This document shows positions 1 through 11,867 of a stretch of DNA of 64,000 bases, piece by piece (positions within the stretch are counted from its first letter, which is position 1; the number at the start of each line of letters is the position of its first letter). The position numbers were made by a program, and so were the translations under genes. The stretch is from Corydoras sp. C115 (Eukaryota > Chordata > Actinopteri > Siluriformes > Callichthyidae): positions 11,959,501 to 12,023,500 of the forward strand of contig JAFMOC010000007.1 of the NCBI GenBank assembly GCA_019802505.1. Reading direction: 5' to 3'. Below the pieces are notes generated by a model. It was not told the origin of the DNA. It saw nothing but the letters and a program-made list of their open reading frames with translations, and ran no database searches.

Positions 1-436
1 TGTTCAAACGTTAATACCAGTTCTTGTCTTATTTTCAACTTTATGTATGAACCCAATTCCTTTAAAAGGACTGATATAAACCCTCAGCAGAGATGCACCA
101 AATGTTTGGTAAAAATTATTACTAACAAAGAGTAAGGCAAAATAAAAGAAAGCCCTTGTTTATCAAACATCACAGCAACAGCAGCTTCATCAGTACACAT
201 ACTTTTAATAAAAAGCTCTATACAAAAAGCAGAAAAGGAGATCAGTTAAAGACCATAAGTTTTATTTAAGGGCCAAACAAATGCTAAAAAAATTTGTGTT
301 TTAGAGCTTTGGCCAAAAATTATGATAATTAACTCTTAGTCCAAGTTAGTCCAACACAACTGTGCAAATTAAATTATGTGTATATGCATTACGGGCAGTG
401 CACATGAACCACAAACTTCGAAATCAAAGAAGGGAC

Positions 437-945
437 TTATGTCTAAGGTAAGACTGGTGATGTTGTGGGTGTGGAGCTGGGCTCGTCAATAGCTGAGTCA
501 GAGAGGAGGATGCTGTTTAAGCTGAAGGCCATCATGGACAATGCCGTCCTCCACTTTGACACCCTGGTCAGACACAGGAGCACATTAAGTTTAAGACTTC
601 TTCCACCCAAATGCACCACAGAGCGCCAAAGGAGGTCATTCTCACCTGTGACCATCAAACTGTAAACTCCTCACTCAATAACACAACTTTTATGTGCAAC
701 AATGTAATCATGATTAATTATGATTCAAACACACAATATTACTCTATTACCTGACCCACAGTGCAATATATTTTGAATTTAATATATATAACTTTCTTTA
801 CACTGCCACTTTGCTTTTACTATATTCTTTATTATTTTCTATTTTTAGTAAAATAATTTTACTGTGCTTATTACATGACAAATGGAACATCTGTAAAAAC
901 TGCAATTTCCCCCTGGGCATTAATAAAGTATTCTGATAAAAGTCA
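437..945 (+). mobile_element. LINE 3' end fragment (C-terminal ORF2 tail plus 3'UTR)
   Basis: The frame ending at 665 reads ...AIMDNAVLHFDTLVRHRSTL and KCTTERQRRSFSPVTIKL. This 'R..TF..RL.P..C..ER.RRSF.P..I.LYN'-like ending is typical of the last residues of teleost non-LTR retrotransposon polyproteins (CR1/L2-like group). About 250 bases further the typical 3' tail follows, with tttccccctgggcattaata and aaagtattctgat. The element is 5'-truncated, as most LINE copies are. Confidence 0.6.
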
Positions 946-2382
946 ATACCCTCTAGAGTTATTATTAAACATAAATATTATAAAGTTATTACTATACCAA
1001 CTATAAACGTTTATTTTGTATTACATGCAAATAAATCATCACTTTAAAACCTAGTTGTCCATCATAAGATGATGTAATATATTTTTAAAACCCACAAAAA
1101 GCACAAAGATTTCTCTACAACCACTACATCAATTCAACCATTGCAGACCCTAAACAACATATCCATCTAATTGAATTAATGGAAGGAAAGGTGGCAGGCT
1201 GAGTGGGGAAAAACGTAAATCCCTTAACAGCTTTCTACTTGTGTACCACTGCAATGCCATAACTCACTCTCTCCAGTTTGGATTTGCTGGGGTCCAAGCT
1301 GACGGCCTCTACGGTCCGTAAACAGAGCAAGCTGCTGACTGTGCACTTTGTGTTAGCTCAGCTTAAAACAAAAGGCCTGTTGTCTCTGCATGGCTCTGTT
1401 TGACTGCAAGGAGGAGTTGCGCTCCATCCTGCTGTGGACAGGTCAGTTCAAATGAAGAGATTACTTTATTTAAAATGAAAAAGACGACTGAAATAAAGTA
1501 CTGTTCAAGGTTAACTTTCATCAGTTCGCCATCTGTTGAGATCTAGAGTGCCGAATCACGATCAAACCAAACGGTCCATTTAGACTTAAGTGCCACAGAG
1601 GGACGTCAAAATCTATTTTAAAGTATGAATTTAAAAACACTCTGAAAACAAAACAAAATGATAAACATAGTTCCAAGGACCATTACACCAATGACAAAAG
1701 TGATTTACTCAGTGCACCAGAAGCAGCCTTGATGACAGTTAACAGAATGACTTTAAATCAATCATTTTTCCATAAAGCCATTTAAATTTTTTATTTTATT
1801 TTTTTTAAATAGAAATAAAAAGGAAACTTTGGTATCTCTTAATCATTTTCTGTTGGTTGTTGCCTTTGACCTGTTCGGGATGATATTAAAAGTGTTCCGG
1901 AACACATCGGCCTTATTGTGTTTACATTAATAACTTTTAGATAAATAAATGACTGTTTTTGTAGCTCCTTATCATACAAGTGTCTATATAAGACAATTAT
2001 TGAGATTAGAATCACACAGAGCAGATCCCGCACTACACAACCTTTATGTTAACATTTACTGTAAATCAGTGAATTTTAGTTGAGATGAAGGCTAGTAAAT
2101 AATATTTACTTTAATCACACTAAAATAACTGTTGTTTTAATAAAGGCACCTTAAATCAGAATGTTATGAACCTGTACATTCATTACAGTCTTCTTATTTC
2201 CGTTTGTCTCTTAAAACATTTCACACAACCTTGACAGTAATGGCTTTGCATTACGCCCAAGCTGTAGTTAGGTTAAAAATGCAACCTAATAATAATTAAT
2301 AAAGATTAGCTCCCCTCCTAAAATTACACTTCACTTATTTTGTTTACAAATAAATAAACAAGAACAGTTATAAGCTGAACAA

Positions 2383-2392
<10 letters not shown>

Positions 2393-2452
<60 letters not shown>
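2393..2452. repeat. (TA)n followed by a poly-T tract
   Basis: About 28 bases of alternating TA run directly into about 32 consecutive T. The T run could be the reverse of a retroposon poly-A tail, but no retroposon body was recognised next to it. Confidence 0.9.
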
Positions 2453-2456
<4 letters not shown>

Positions 2457-2807
2457 GAGATGACACCAATTGCATTTTATTTCATGTGTGGACATGCATG
2501 CAGAGAATAAAGCCTGAGTAGTGAGATTAAAAAGACCAATTAAAATATCCTATTCATAAGCTACTTAAAAAGTTAGTGCTCTTTTTTTCTACCAAAGAGC
2601 AATTAAAAAGAATCTAATTTTCAATCACAACATTAATACTGTGGAAGCAGAAATTTTACATTTTTAATCTTTATCTGCCAGTGTAGTGCAGTAAGTAAGC
2701 TTTAATACCCCTGATATCAAGTTTTTAAATATGTTATAAGCTTTAGAGACATTTTAATGTTAGCAAAAATTTGTATAGATCATTATGAAATAAGATGAGT
2801 TCCGATA

Positions 2808-3311
2808 CAGTACCAGTCAAAAGTTTAGACACCTCTTTTTTGCTCCACCTATTGCATCAGTTCCACTAACTGTAAAGGTGGACTTTGTAGTTCTACAATT
2901 CCAGACTGTAGTCCATCTGTTTGTGGACTACAGTACATACTGTGTTAGTCCCATTTACTCTGTTCTCTAATGGTCAGGATCCCAATAGTAGCACCACAGA
3001 GCAGGTATTATTTGGTTGGTGCATTATTCCACTCCCAGCAGTGTCACTGAGGTAGTACAGCAGCACTGCTGCACTAAAACCCCCTCACCGCATTAGTGTC
3101 ACTGCAGACCTGATAATAAATCATACACCACTCAAATGATACCTGTTCTGTGAAGGTCCTGGCCGATAGAGTACAGAGAACCAACAAAAACCAAGAAAAC
3201 AGATGTACACAGTCTGTAATTATTAAACTACAAAAGTCCAACCATATAGTACATGGAAAAAATAGACAAAGCAGTAAGAAGATGGTGTGTTCAAATATTT
3301 GACTGGTTTTG
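2808..3311. mobile_element. Non-autonomous Tc1/mariner-type element (family X, copy 1)
   Basis: The left end reads cagtaccagtcaaaagttta preceded by TA. The right end reads tatttgactggttttg followed by TA. These are imperfect inverted termini of the Tc1/mariner type. The interior (about 2845-3230) has no transposase and shares phrases such as tttgtagttctacaattcca and attatttggttggtgcatta with copies at 37791, 53290 and 63715. Confidence 0.6.
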
Positions 3312-4953
3312 TATGTATATTTAGACCTGTAATGTTTAAGAATTTGTGCAATTGCTTCTCCTGAGATTGAAGCAGTAGAGCACGAGTGGAATCACATGAT
3401 GCCCACCAACATTCAATTTGCTGTTACAGTGTTCAACAGAGATTTTACTTCCTGAACACATTTGGGTAGATCTTCTACATTTTAAGCTGCTGTAAGAAAA
3501 TTCTGGTGATTCCATAATCATGAACCTTTTTTTAATTATTAATTTGTGAATCATAATTAAATAGAACTGGCAAATTTGTCAGCAGTTGGTACAAGGGCAG
3601 ATCAATGTGGCACATAAACCCATGTGAACACATCAGTGATATTTTTGCCTCAACTTCACTTCCAACTTATTAGAAATTCATAATATCTCAGACATTTCAT
3701 ATTTAAATTTGAGAAAAACAATGAAAAACGGGTTTTCAGTTAAATGTCAATTTTCAGGGATATGTAATTATCTCAGTGCACCTCTGTTCCTCGGGAAAAA
3801 CTGGACCCTGTACAATAGAACAATGTGACTTCATAGATACAGTACATTGTAAGCTTGAGTGACCTGCCTGCTGTCCAGATCTGTTTCATATTTATAACAT
3901 ATGGACCATCATAAAATGGAAAATTACAAAAATAATCATGGATTGCTGAATCAAGCAAGAATAGATAAAAAACTATCCATTACATTTATTAATTAATCTA
4001 TTAATTATCTATTAAAAAATATATTTGCAAATGAGTATTTTTACATATTTTAAATAAATGCAGGAAAATGGAGTGGAATTTAGGCATCACACTCTAAACT
4101 TACAAAATACAGAGTTGGTCAGCAAAAATTGCATTTGTTTTCTTGGCACTTGAGAAAGAAACTTTTCAAATCAAAACAAATTTCATTTGTCACACTTAAA
4201 GTGATACCCAGTATCACTCTTTTGCTCACACAAGAGGATATTAAAATTTAAGTTTAAATCAGTAGTGCAAAATGCAAAAGCTAACTAAAAACTACTTCAA
4301 TTCAAATGCAAAATGTAGACAAATCATAAATATACAATTGAAGTAAATAAATAAAAAACATTTTAAAATGTTCAAAAACTGAGGGCTGCATTACTTGTTT
4401 TTCTCAAAAGGGGTACTTGAAAAAATACTTGAGGAACCCTTGGTTCTTTATATGATACATTTTCTGCAATTCAGGTTTAAGAGAGGGGTTCAAAAGCCAA
4501 ACAGTGGCAGACAGGCAATTGTGTGGACTCGAACCATTAACTTCCTGGCCTGGTTCTTATACAATGTAATTGCTTTGTATATTTCAGCAATCCAGATTAA
4601 ACAAAGCACAACAACATGAGAGCATTCGATCATGAAGCTTCATGGTCTGGATCAGATTTCAGATGTGAGGCATGGATTGGATCATTTTCTGATCGGTTGT
4701 GAGGGGGAAAAAGGAATAGGAAAAGCCTTTCACTTACTACTTAATAAATTGATGTATTACTAGTAACTAAATCACCAAGCACAGACAAACAGTTTTCCAT
4801 TGTAGCAAAATTTCACATCAAGGTTCACATATTGGTTTAATTGTACTGGAGGTTAACATCTGGACAGCTTGTAAAACAGTTCTAAGCAGAGCATCCTTTA
4901 TTCACCTACCAACATGCCTTTGTATAGCGGGACTAGGAGTTTCGAGAAGGAGA

Positions 4954-4956
<3 letters not shown>

Positions 4957-5041
<85 letters not shown>
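4957..5041. repeat. (CA)n microsatellite, about 85 bp
   Basis: Uninterrupted CA dinucleotides. The poly-Cys/Val open frames across it are artefacts of the repeat. Confidence 0.97.
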
Positions 5042-5044
<3 letters not shown>

Positions 5045-5443
5045 AACATCCTTGCTTTGAGACAAGAATATTAACCACTCCAGCACCATGCCAGTTCACG
5101 CAAAACTTAAATGCTCGCCACAATGTTATGCTTATATATCAGGATAAAAACAATTATTGGAGAATTCAAAAACAAATAAACATAAAAACTCTATTTGCTC
5201 ACATTAAAATAAAAAATACAGTATTAATGAAATATTTCAATTAGCAAGTACCAGAGGGTTCATGTTTAGTCACTTTGTGCAGTTAAATTGAATAAAATAA
5301 AAGTGCAAGTCTACAGTTAACATCAAAAGTTGATGAAAATGCCAGTAGCCCAGTGGTATAATTGAATAAAATTCTGTGGCATATTGTTGGCAGTGGGTTT
5401 ACATTGCAAATTTTTTTTATTAATTAACAAATAAATAAATAAA

Positions 5444-5638
5444 TTGGGTCATTTATTGGACGCTTTTATCCAAAGCGACTTACAAGGTGAGCACAGGGTT
5501 CATCACAACTTCCCTGGAGCAATGAGGGTTAAGGGTCTTGCTCAAGGACCCACACTGGTTACTTCAGTGGTCCTGGGATTTGAACCCCCAACCTTCAGAT
5601 TGATAGCCCAACACCCGAACCACTGAGCTAACCCGCCC
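5444..5638 (-). mobile_element. tRNA-derived SINE sharing its 3' tail with a LINE in this window
   Basis: On the minus strand the element starts with a tRNA-like head: an A-box-like TTAGCTCAGTGG and a B-box-like GGGGGTTCAAATCCC. It ends with GTCGCTTTGGATAAAAGCG and TCCAATAAATGAC (plus-strand left end 5448-5485). The same tail motif ends the LINE fragment at 61757-62220. That is the known SINE/LINE partnership in which the SINE borrows the LINE 3' end for reverse transcription. Confidence 0.7.
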
Positions 5639-6059
5639 AACAACAAAAACAAACAACAAAAAAGTGTAACAGCTCTGTGTGCTTCAATAATGCTCATGCA
5701 AGACATTTTCTAATGGGTATAAATCACTGAAGGCACATTAATTGCACACACACAATTATTAATTCCACCCATGTGTACACAAATGGCAATGAGGATGACA
5801 CCTGCACCTGCACACACTAAAAAGCCTCAAAAAAGAAAGCCTCAGTACACGGGCAAGCGGTTGGTTCTACTGCGGTTTCAAATCATTACAGCTGAGCTGT
5901 GTGGATCAGAATTTGTGGTCGAAGTGATTTGGATATCGAAGGGAAACTGTTACCAAATATTTCTGTCGTCATGGGATGGGCCCCATCCCTAAAATAACTA
6001 ACCACTTTATTATTAAAGATACCTTTAGACCCAAATAGGTAATGTCACCCTTGAAAACT

Positions 6060-6185
6060 TGTGCATTTAACGTTTTATTATTTATAGTGTTCAGATGCTG
6101 CTCTTATTTAGATGCATCCTGGATACCCAATGCAGCGGTTCTGTGCCTTGGGGATCATAAAAGGATTCAATTTATCTATCTATGT
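6060..6185 (+). mobile_element. Degraded LINE/retroposon 3' tail
   Basis: The tract ends in tgccttggggatcataaaag followed by atctatctatg. This resembles the common teleost LINE 3' end (TGGGATCAATAAAGTATCTATC) with mutations. No coding part remains. Confidence 0.4.
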
Positions 6186-6589
6186 TATGTTTGAAAGCCA
6201 GAAGGTAAAATCTGTAAAAGCTCACCAGTAGGCCTATACATTAGCCAACCTTACAAAAGTTTTAGCAAACATAGCCAAAGAACATAATACATATAAAGGA
6301 TCGTAACAATTTATTTGTCCTGGAAAGCTTGGATTGGATTTTCGTCTTGTACTGTAGCTATTCTGGATCTCAGTCTGTCACCCCTGATCTAAGTCAACAT
6401 TCGAGTCCAGTGCATGATGCCGTGTAAACTTCGCACAGGCAGCTGAAAACGACCTAGTATTGTAAACTTGTCAAAATAAATGAGTTGTGTTCTCTACAGT
6501 CCTTTCGTGTCTACCTGTTAACAGCATGACCATAAAACCATCTCTTTATGCTACTGATCTTGTCTCGTGTAGATTTTAATTCATGCTTC

Positions 6590-6910
6590 ATTGTCAGCAG
6601 CGTGCAGTTCCTGAGGTCTGCATGAGGAGGCAGTTGGAGCTGCCATCACACTGATCTGCACTAACTGAACCTGCCCCTCCTCCACTGCTCCCAGCCTGTG
6701 TGTTTATGTGGAGAGGCCTGGCAGTGAAAAGAACCGAAGCTCAGCAGTGGCAGCTTGTGAGAATGATTTGAGAGCAGGTCGCGATCACTGTAACTCATCA
6801 CACACATGCGAGAGAGAGCAATGAGCCAGACAGACTAAAACAGAGTGAGGGAGGGAGGGAGACGGAGAGCTCAGGCTTTCATCTTCTCGCCTGCAGGGAA
6901 ACAAGGTTGC
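6590..6910. promoter_or_regulatory. GC-richer patch inside the dlg5 first intron, function unknown
   Basis: Within an AT-rich intron this stretch has unusually balanced, non-repetitive composition with several CpGs and purine runs such as gagggagggagggagacgga. No open frame or repeat family is recognised. It could be an enhancer or an alternative promoter; this is inference from composition only. Confidence 0.25.
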
Positions 6911-7723
6911 TTTTGGTGTAACAAGCCTTAATGAAATAATCACATACACTCGCTGTAATGAAAAGCGTGTTTTAAAAATGTGTTAAGCTGAGGTTTTCAG
7001 GGTATTGCAGGCACTGCACAACACAACAGTCAGAGAGGCAGGATAGTGGAGCAAATCCTGAAGAAAGCATTAAGATTATTAAAGTGCAGGTTATCCACCC
7101 ACAGAAAGAAAAAGACAGTGTGTAAAAATATACTCCGAATTCTATAACACATGGTCATTTCACTATAAGGATTTAGCCCAGATTTAGGCATCGATGTGGC
7201 TTAAGGCATGTGGCAAGCAAAGATGAGAGAGATGGGAAAACATGAACTTGCACTATTTTCAGAGTGTATGTTTTGTGGCCGAGGGGAACAAGCAGAAGAG
7301 CCTTGATGTGTGCACGAGTTGACAGCGCTTCTCAGGATAAAATCCTCTAAGCCAGCAGATGCAGTATGGCATAGAACTCAGCATGCTGAGCGCATGCACC
7401 ATTTTAAAAATGTTTCATTAGATATTCTTCCAACAACGTAACCATAAACTCCTTTACGGTTTCTAATAGTCACAGCTGGGTGTGGAGAGTAAAGGGGCCT
7501 GGAACTGATATTGCTCTGATAAAACATTAGAATTAAATTTGTATAAATTGATTAAAGCATGAAACATAAATGTAACATGTCATTTGGCTTCATTCATCCC
7601 TTTTTCTTTAGACTGCTGAAGAGTGAAAATGACTTAAACCCACACACAAATCTTAAAAGGAAATGTTTATAAGAACACAACACACACATGTTCATCTCTA
7701 CATGCTAACTCACATTGACAAGT

Positions 7724-7737
7724 GTTCCCATGGAAAC
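7724..7737. promoter_or_regulatory. X-box-like palindrome (RFX-type site)
   Basis: The 14-mer gttcccatggaaac is a near-palindrome that resembles the RFX X-box consensus GTTNCCATGGNAAC. It lies in the inferred first intron of dlg5, about 1.1 kb from the start codon. Sequence match only; such sites occur by chance. Confidence 0.25.
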
Positions 7738-8543
7738 AGACGGCCTGGTACATAGGTGTGCAGCCAAAGCACAGGATGGGGGGAAACCAAAAAAAACTGC
7801 TTTGTTTAATGTCACTGAGCAGGATATACAAGATCCTCCCTCTACAAATCAAAGTAAACTTTTTAGTGTTGTACTTTCCTTATTCCATTTCATTGTAATT
7901 GTTTTATCAGATGCAACCTGCGTGGATGCAACTTTAGAACATTTTTTAGGCTAAAGATCCCTAATGTTTCGAGACACAATTAATACTTTGGATCGAACTG
8001 AATATTTGTCATAGCCAGTGACTCTAAAATTGCAAGAATGCAGAGAGATATTTGACTTAAGTTCTCTGATGTCAGCCTGTCTGTGATGCATGGGTTGGTT
8101 TTCTTATCCAGTACTTGCTCGTAGTAATCATGCAACATGAATATACACATTACCGAACATCCAACCTGATCTCAAGTGTTCATACGGTCCTTAAATCCAT
8201 TTGCTGTCATGTCACACACATCTCCACATGTGCAGGTCATAAATACAGTCAAATAAAACTGTGCACATCATATCATATACGGTGCATGAGACTCTTACTA
8301 GCCCCTGGCTTCATCTCTGGATGGTGCATTTTCTAACATGACCACTGACACTTTCAAGTGTAAACTATTCCAAACTACAGGCAAACCAGTTTGCATGTTT
8401 CTGTGTAACTGGACCAACTGTCCCACCAGAGCACAGACTTGGAAGTTTTCACTAGAGGTGCTGGGCGTATTTAGACATGGCGACCTCCATCCTGATAGAT
8501 CAGGACGATCCCCTCACACACGTTCTCGGCGGAGCAGTCTTAC

Positions 8544-8841
8544 CGGAGGGGTCCGTGGCTGTCCCACCGTTGCTGAACAGGGCAGAGTACAGATGAGGGT
8601 ACGTTTTCTCCAGTGCCACACACAGGGCCAGGAAATGGTCGCTTTCTTTGTTGATCAGCATCTTCAGCAGCTGGTCCACTTTCTCGGAGCTGGAGGAGCA
8701 GTTCTGGTCCAGATCGCGACGCTCCTGCTCGGTCAGGCAGCCGGACTCGACCAGCAGCTCGATGAGGCGCTGTGGCTCGGTAACGAACTGCACTAAGTTC
8801 TGTTGGTACTGCTCTAACAACTCTTTGTGTTTGGGCTCCAT
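8544..8841 (-). CDS. dlg5: dlg5 first coding exon (CARD-like N-terminus); rest of gene lies left of the window
   Basis: DLG5 is a large membrane-associated guanylate-kinase-like scaffold of cell junctions and polarity complexes. Only its N-terminus is here. The minus-strand frame from the ATG at 8841 gives 99 codons plus one base and ends at a consensus donor (exon ...CCG, intron GTAAGA at 8543-8538). The protein starts MEPKHKELLEQYQQNL and contains LTEQERRDLDQ, LLKMLINKESDHF and ALEKTYPHLYSALFSNGG. As recalled from the family, this follows the human DLG5 N-terminal CARD-like fold in order and spacing (MEP..ELL, ERR.LD, KE.DHF, ALEKT.PHL, NG). The next exon was not found between 1 and 8543, which fits a long first intron. 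A different CARD protein is possible but less likely. Confidence 0.87.
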
Positions 8842-9360
8842 TGCAGTTCGCGCAGTTCTCCAGCTAACTGGCTAGGTTAGCTCAGTGCTATGTCGGCGGA
8901 GACGGTGACCTCGGCGCAAAGCCTACGAACCCCGAAAAGCAGCAGGAACTTCCCTCCTTACGGTCACTTGTACGATTTCAGCGACTCGGCCATGATATGC
9001 GATGGCTTAACCCGACAGTTTCTGACGAGAGAATGTAAAAAGGCACACGAAGCCATATTTGTTGCCTAAGGCTGTTGACTGCACTAAACAGCGAGTGCTA
9101 CACACCTTTCCCCTGCTCACTTACTTTCTACCCACTTCTTCCATTCTTCTCCCGCTAATTTCAGCCAGAGAGCAGGCGTCCGCTTTTACACTTTCTTCTT
9201 GGCCATTTACTCGCTGTTGCGTTGACTTTAGCCTGACCGAAACTACCGTAACTCCACGGCCGTTCCTACTCAAACTGTATGCTCCGCCATGTCTCGGCAG
9301 CTCAGCCGCTGCTGCCTGCTGTCAATCATCGTGCGCTCAATAGCCATGTAAGGTAAAAGT
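8842..9360 (-). promoter_or_regulatory. dlg5: dlg5 5'UTR and GC-rich promoter region
   Basis: The sequence directly upstream of the dlg5 ATG is clearly richer in CpG than the AT-rich surroundings, especially 8880-9030 and 9240-9370. No TATA box is obvious, which fits a CpG-type promoter. The exact transcription start cannot be set by eye. A plus-strand open frame of 59 codons (8890-9069) runs the opposite way through this stretch and is discussed as a finding. Confidence 0.55.
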
Positions 9361-9455
9361 GGGCGGGGTCTCGTGCAGACACACCTGATTTCTGTAGTGG
9401 GCGGGGCTATACACTCTGAACGTGCTAAACATTTTCTTAGCTCAGCAGTGCTATA

Positions 9456-9790
9456 CATCCATCCATCCATCCATCCATTATCTTCCTCTTTACCCTGTAC
9501 TCGGGTCGGGGGTCGGGGGGGAGGGGGGGAGAACAATCCAGGGGAGAACGTTTCGGGTGCTGGGCAGATACACCCAGGACAGGGCACCAATCTATCGCTG
9601 GGCACACACTCACTCACACAGACACTCTATATTTGGCAACGGGGCATGTTTTTGTTCTGTGCGAGGAAATCGAAGAACCCGGAGGAAAGCCACACAGACA
9701 CGGGGAGAACATGGAAACTCCACCCAGATTGGGATTTTGAACCGGGAATCCCTAGCGCTGAGAGGCGAACGTGCTAACCACTAAGTCACC
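9456..9790 (-). mobile_element. DANA-like tRNA-derived SINE, copy 1
   Basis: A near full-length copy reads on the minus strand: the (GGAT)n-type tail is at the left and the tRNA-like head (GGTGACTTAGTGGTTAGCAC) is at the right. The family is about 345 bp, with A box TGGCTTAGTGG, B box GGTTCGAATCC, then GTTCTCCCCGTGTCCGCGTG and GTCCAAAAACATGG, ending in short tandem repeats. It resembles the zebrafish DANA/HE1 group. The copy faces the next one at 9839. Confidence 0.85.
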
Positions 9791-9838
9791 AGCAGCAGCA
9801 CTTTATTAAACATGTTATATGTTCTAAGTTCTAAACCA

Positions 9839-10192
9839 GGCGGCACGGTGGCTTAGTGGTTAGCACGTTCGCCTCTCGGCGCTAGGGATTCCCGGTTCGA
9901 ATCCCAATCTGGGTGGAGTTTCCATGTTCTCCCCGTGTCCGTGTGGTTTTCCTCCGAGTTCTCCGGTTTCCTCCCACAGTCCAAAAACATGGTTGAAGGT
10001 CAACTGAATTCTCCAAATTGCCCCATATAGAGTTTGTTTGTGTGAGTGAGTGTGCCCAGCAGATTGGCGCCCTATCCTGGGTGTATCTACCCAGCACCCG
10101 AAACGTTCTCCCCTGGATGGGCATGGGGAACCCCCCCGCGCCCCTAGTAGAGGAGAAAGCAGAAGATAATGGATGTATGGATGGATGGATGG
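9839..10192 (+). mobile_element. DANA-like SINE, copy 2, full length
   Basis: The head ggcggcacggtggcttagtg is at the left and the (GGAT)n tail at the right. A target-site duplication, agttctaaaccag, flanks it at about 9827-9839 and 10194-10206, so the insertion is clearly defined. It lies head to head with copy 1, about 50 bases away, making an imperfect inverted repeat of roughly 340-bp arms. Confidence 0.9.
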
Positions 10193-11867
10193 AAGTTCTA
10201 AACCAGTGTTCACTAGTTCAGTTTATCGGTTATGGTAGAGCCAGCATCAAACTAAATAGGCAGAACTTTGTGATTAACAGGCCAGGTAGTAAGTGCAAAC
10301 TTTTTGGAAAGAGTTAAAGCGGGAAAATAATGTTATTGTAAAAGAAAATATATTGTGCTTTCTACCCATTTCCAAATTTTTGATAGCATTATTAGATTTA
10401 TAGTAGGGATGAGACGATTACAGATTTTAAATGGTTGAATTCTTGTCTAAGGAATTATTATGATTATTATGCAATAATTAACTTTGCCAAAAAAAAGTGC
10501 CAGAAATCCAATGAACAATGCACGGTTTCTTATTCGTTATTTGTTTAATGCTAAATATGAATTTTTTTTTATTAAAAATGAAAATGCAGGACCTTTGCTG
10601 AAGATTACCACAGAATATTCTTTATAATACAAAATATTAAATTATTTTGTGAAAATCAAATTTAATTAAAAAAAATCAGTTTGAAAAGAAGAAATGTTTT
10701 TCCTGTAAGAACAAAGTGAACAGACAAATGTGCCGCAAGTGTAGCTTTATTTTAGTTCCGTTCCAGTTGCACCACCTGGGTCTGGCTATTGGCATGTTTT
10801 CTTTTTGCAAATATCATCATGACAATGTTGAGTTGCTCTTACGTTATATGTATAGATTGTATAAATTGTGTATATAATAATACACATATTGCAGTACTTG
10901 CTACTTGCATTAAAGATCAATATTATGGACAATATGATAAGCATTTAAAATTTAATACTGCACCTGAGTTGAATTCCCAGTTGAAGTTTTTTTTTTTTAA
11001 ATCACATTTTAGATATTTGTGTTGAAATCAAGAATTCGAAGAGCAAGAATTAAATAAATAAAAATGAGCACTGAATTGTGTATTGTAATGCTGTTTTTAA
11101 AATTTCTTTCCCATTTATTTTCTCAAAAGTCCGGTTTGTCTGTTGTCCCTATATATACAACTGTTTATAAAGTACATTCAACAAGCTTTGGTAGAGTAAG
11201 AATCAGACTGAACTCTTTTGCAACCCCCATTTCCAAAATTATGTTACTTTATAAAAAAGCAATAAAATCTGTAATTTGGCCATTCACTGAGATCTTTATT
11301 TCACAGAAAAAGACAAACACAGGAGTTTTAGTATTTTAATGACAAATTTTATTTGATGAATATCAAGTTTATACATTGGCACTTATACCGGTACTCAAAT
11401 ATGCTGAGACAGAGATAATGCAAATGCAGTAAAAGTCATTGTAACACTGCTCTGGAAGTTTACGCAATTAGCAGTTTAAAGGGTAACAGGTGAGGTCATC
11501 AGGCTTGAATTTAAAAGAGCATCCAACAAACGCTTACACAAGCAAAGATGAGTCATGTTTTACCTCTTTGTGCCACTATTCGTTGTCGTTAGTTTGAATT
11601 GTCAGTTATTGGTTAATTTTTTTTTCTATTTAGACATTTCATTATCTGTAGTTTGTAAAAACATAAATATAACAAGGAAGTTTGGAGAACTGTGCATAAA
11701 GGCAGAAAGTTTGGATTAATGAAGCATTTTGATTCTGATGTTCATTCTAATTGAGTGGGTGGCCAATCAAATCCTTTGACGGTTTTGCTTGAAAAGAAAT
11801 TGATGGACATAATAACAGTACTTTAAATTAAAATAAAGTTACTAAACAGTTTACCGTTCCATCAAGT

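Larger units (their letters stand above)
1..8543 (-). other. Inferred first intron of dlg5, repeat-bearing, no exon found
   Basis: Reading both strands I found no exon that matches the rest of DLG5. The stretch holds a LINE tail (437-945), a TA/poly-T tract (2393-2452), a Tc1-type non-autonomous element (2808-3311), a CA microsatellite (4957-5041), a tRNA-derived SINE (5444-5638), a degraded LINE tail (about 6060-6180) and a GC-richer patch (6590-6910). A short coding-looking frame at 1263-1385 is unexplained. The remainder is AT-rich sequence with nothing I recognise. Confidence 0.5.

Noticed and set aside
4898..5123. Poly-Cys/Val open frames on the minus strand
   Set aside because: They are translations of the (CA)n microsatellite 4957-5041.
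5771..5992. 73-codon plus-strand frame
   Set aside because: No similarity, no splice or promoter context; treated as chance.
8338..8875. Plus-strand open frames opposite dlg5 exon 1, including MATSILIDQDDPLTHVLGG at 8479
   Set aside because: They are antisense shadows of the conserved CARD-like exon; no similarity is recognised.
9839..9910. tRNA-like heads with A and B boxes
   Set aside because: They are heads of DANA-like SINEs present in many copies; no standalone tRNA gene with a clean cloverleaf and 3' end was seen.
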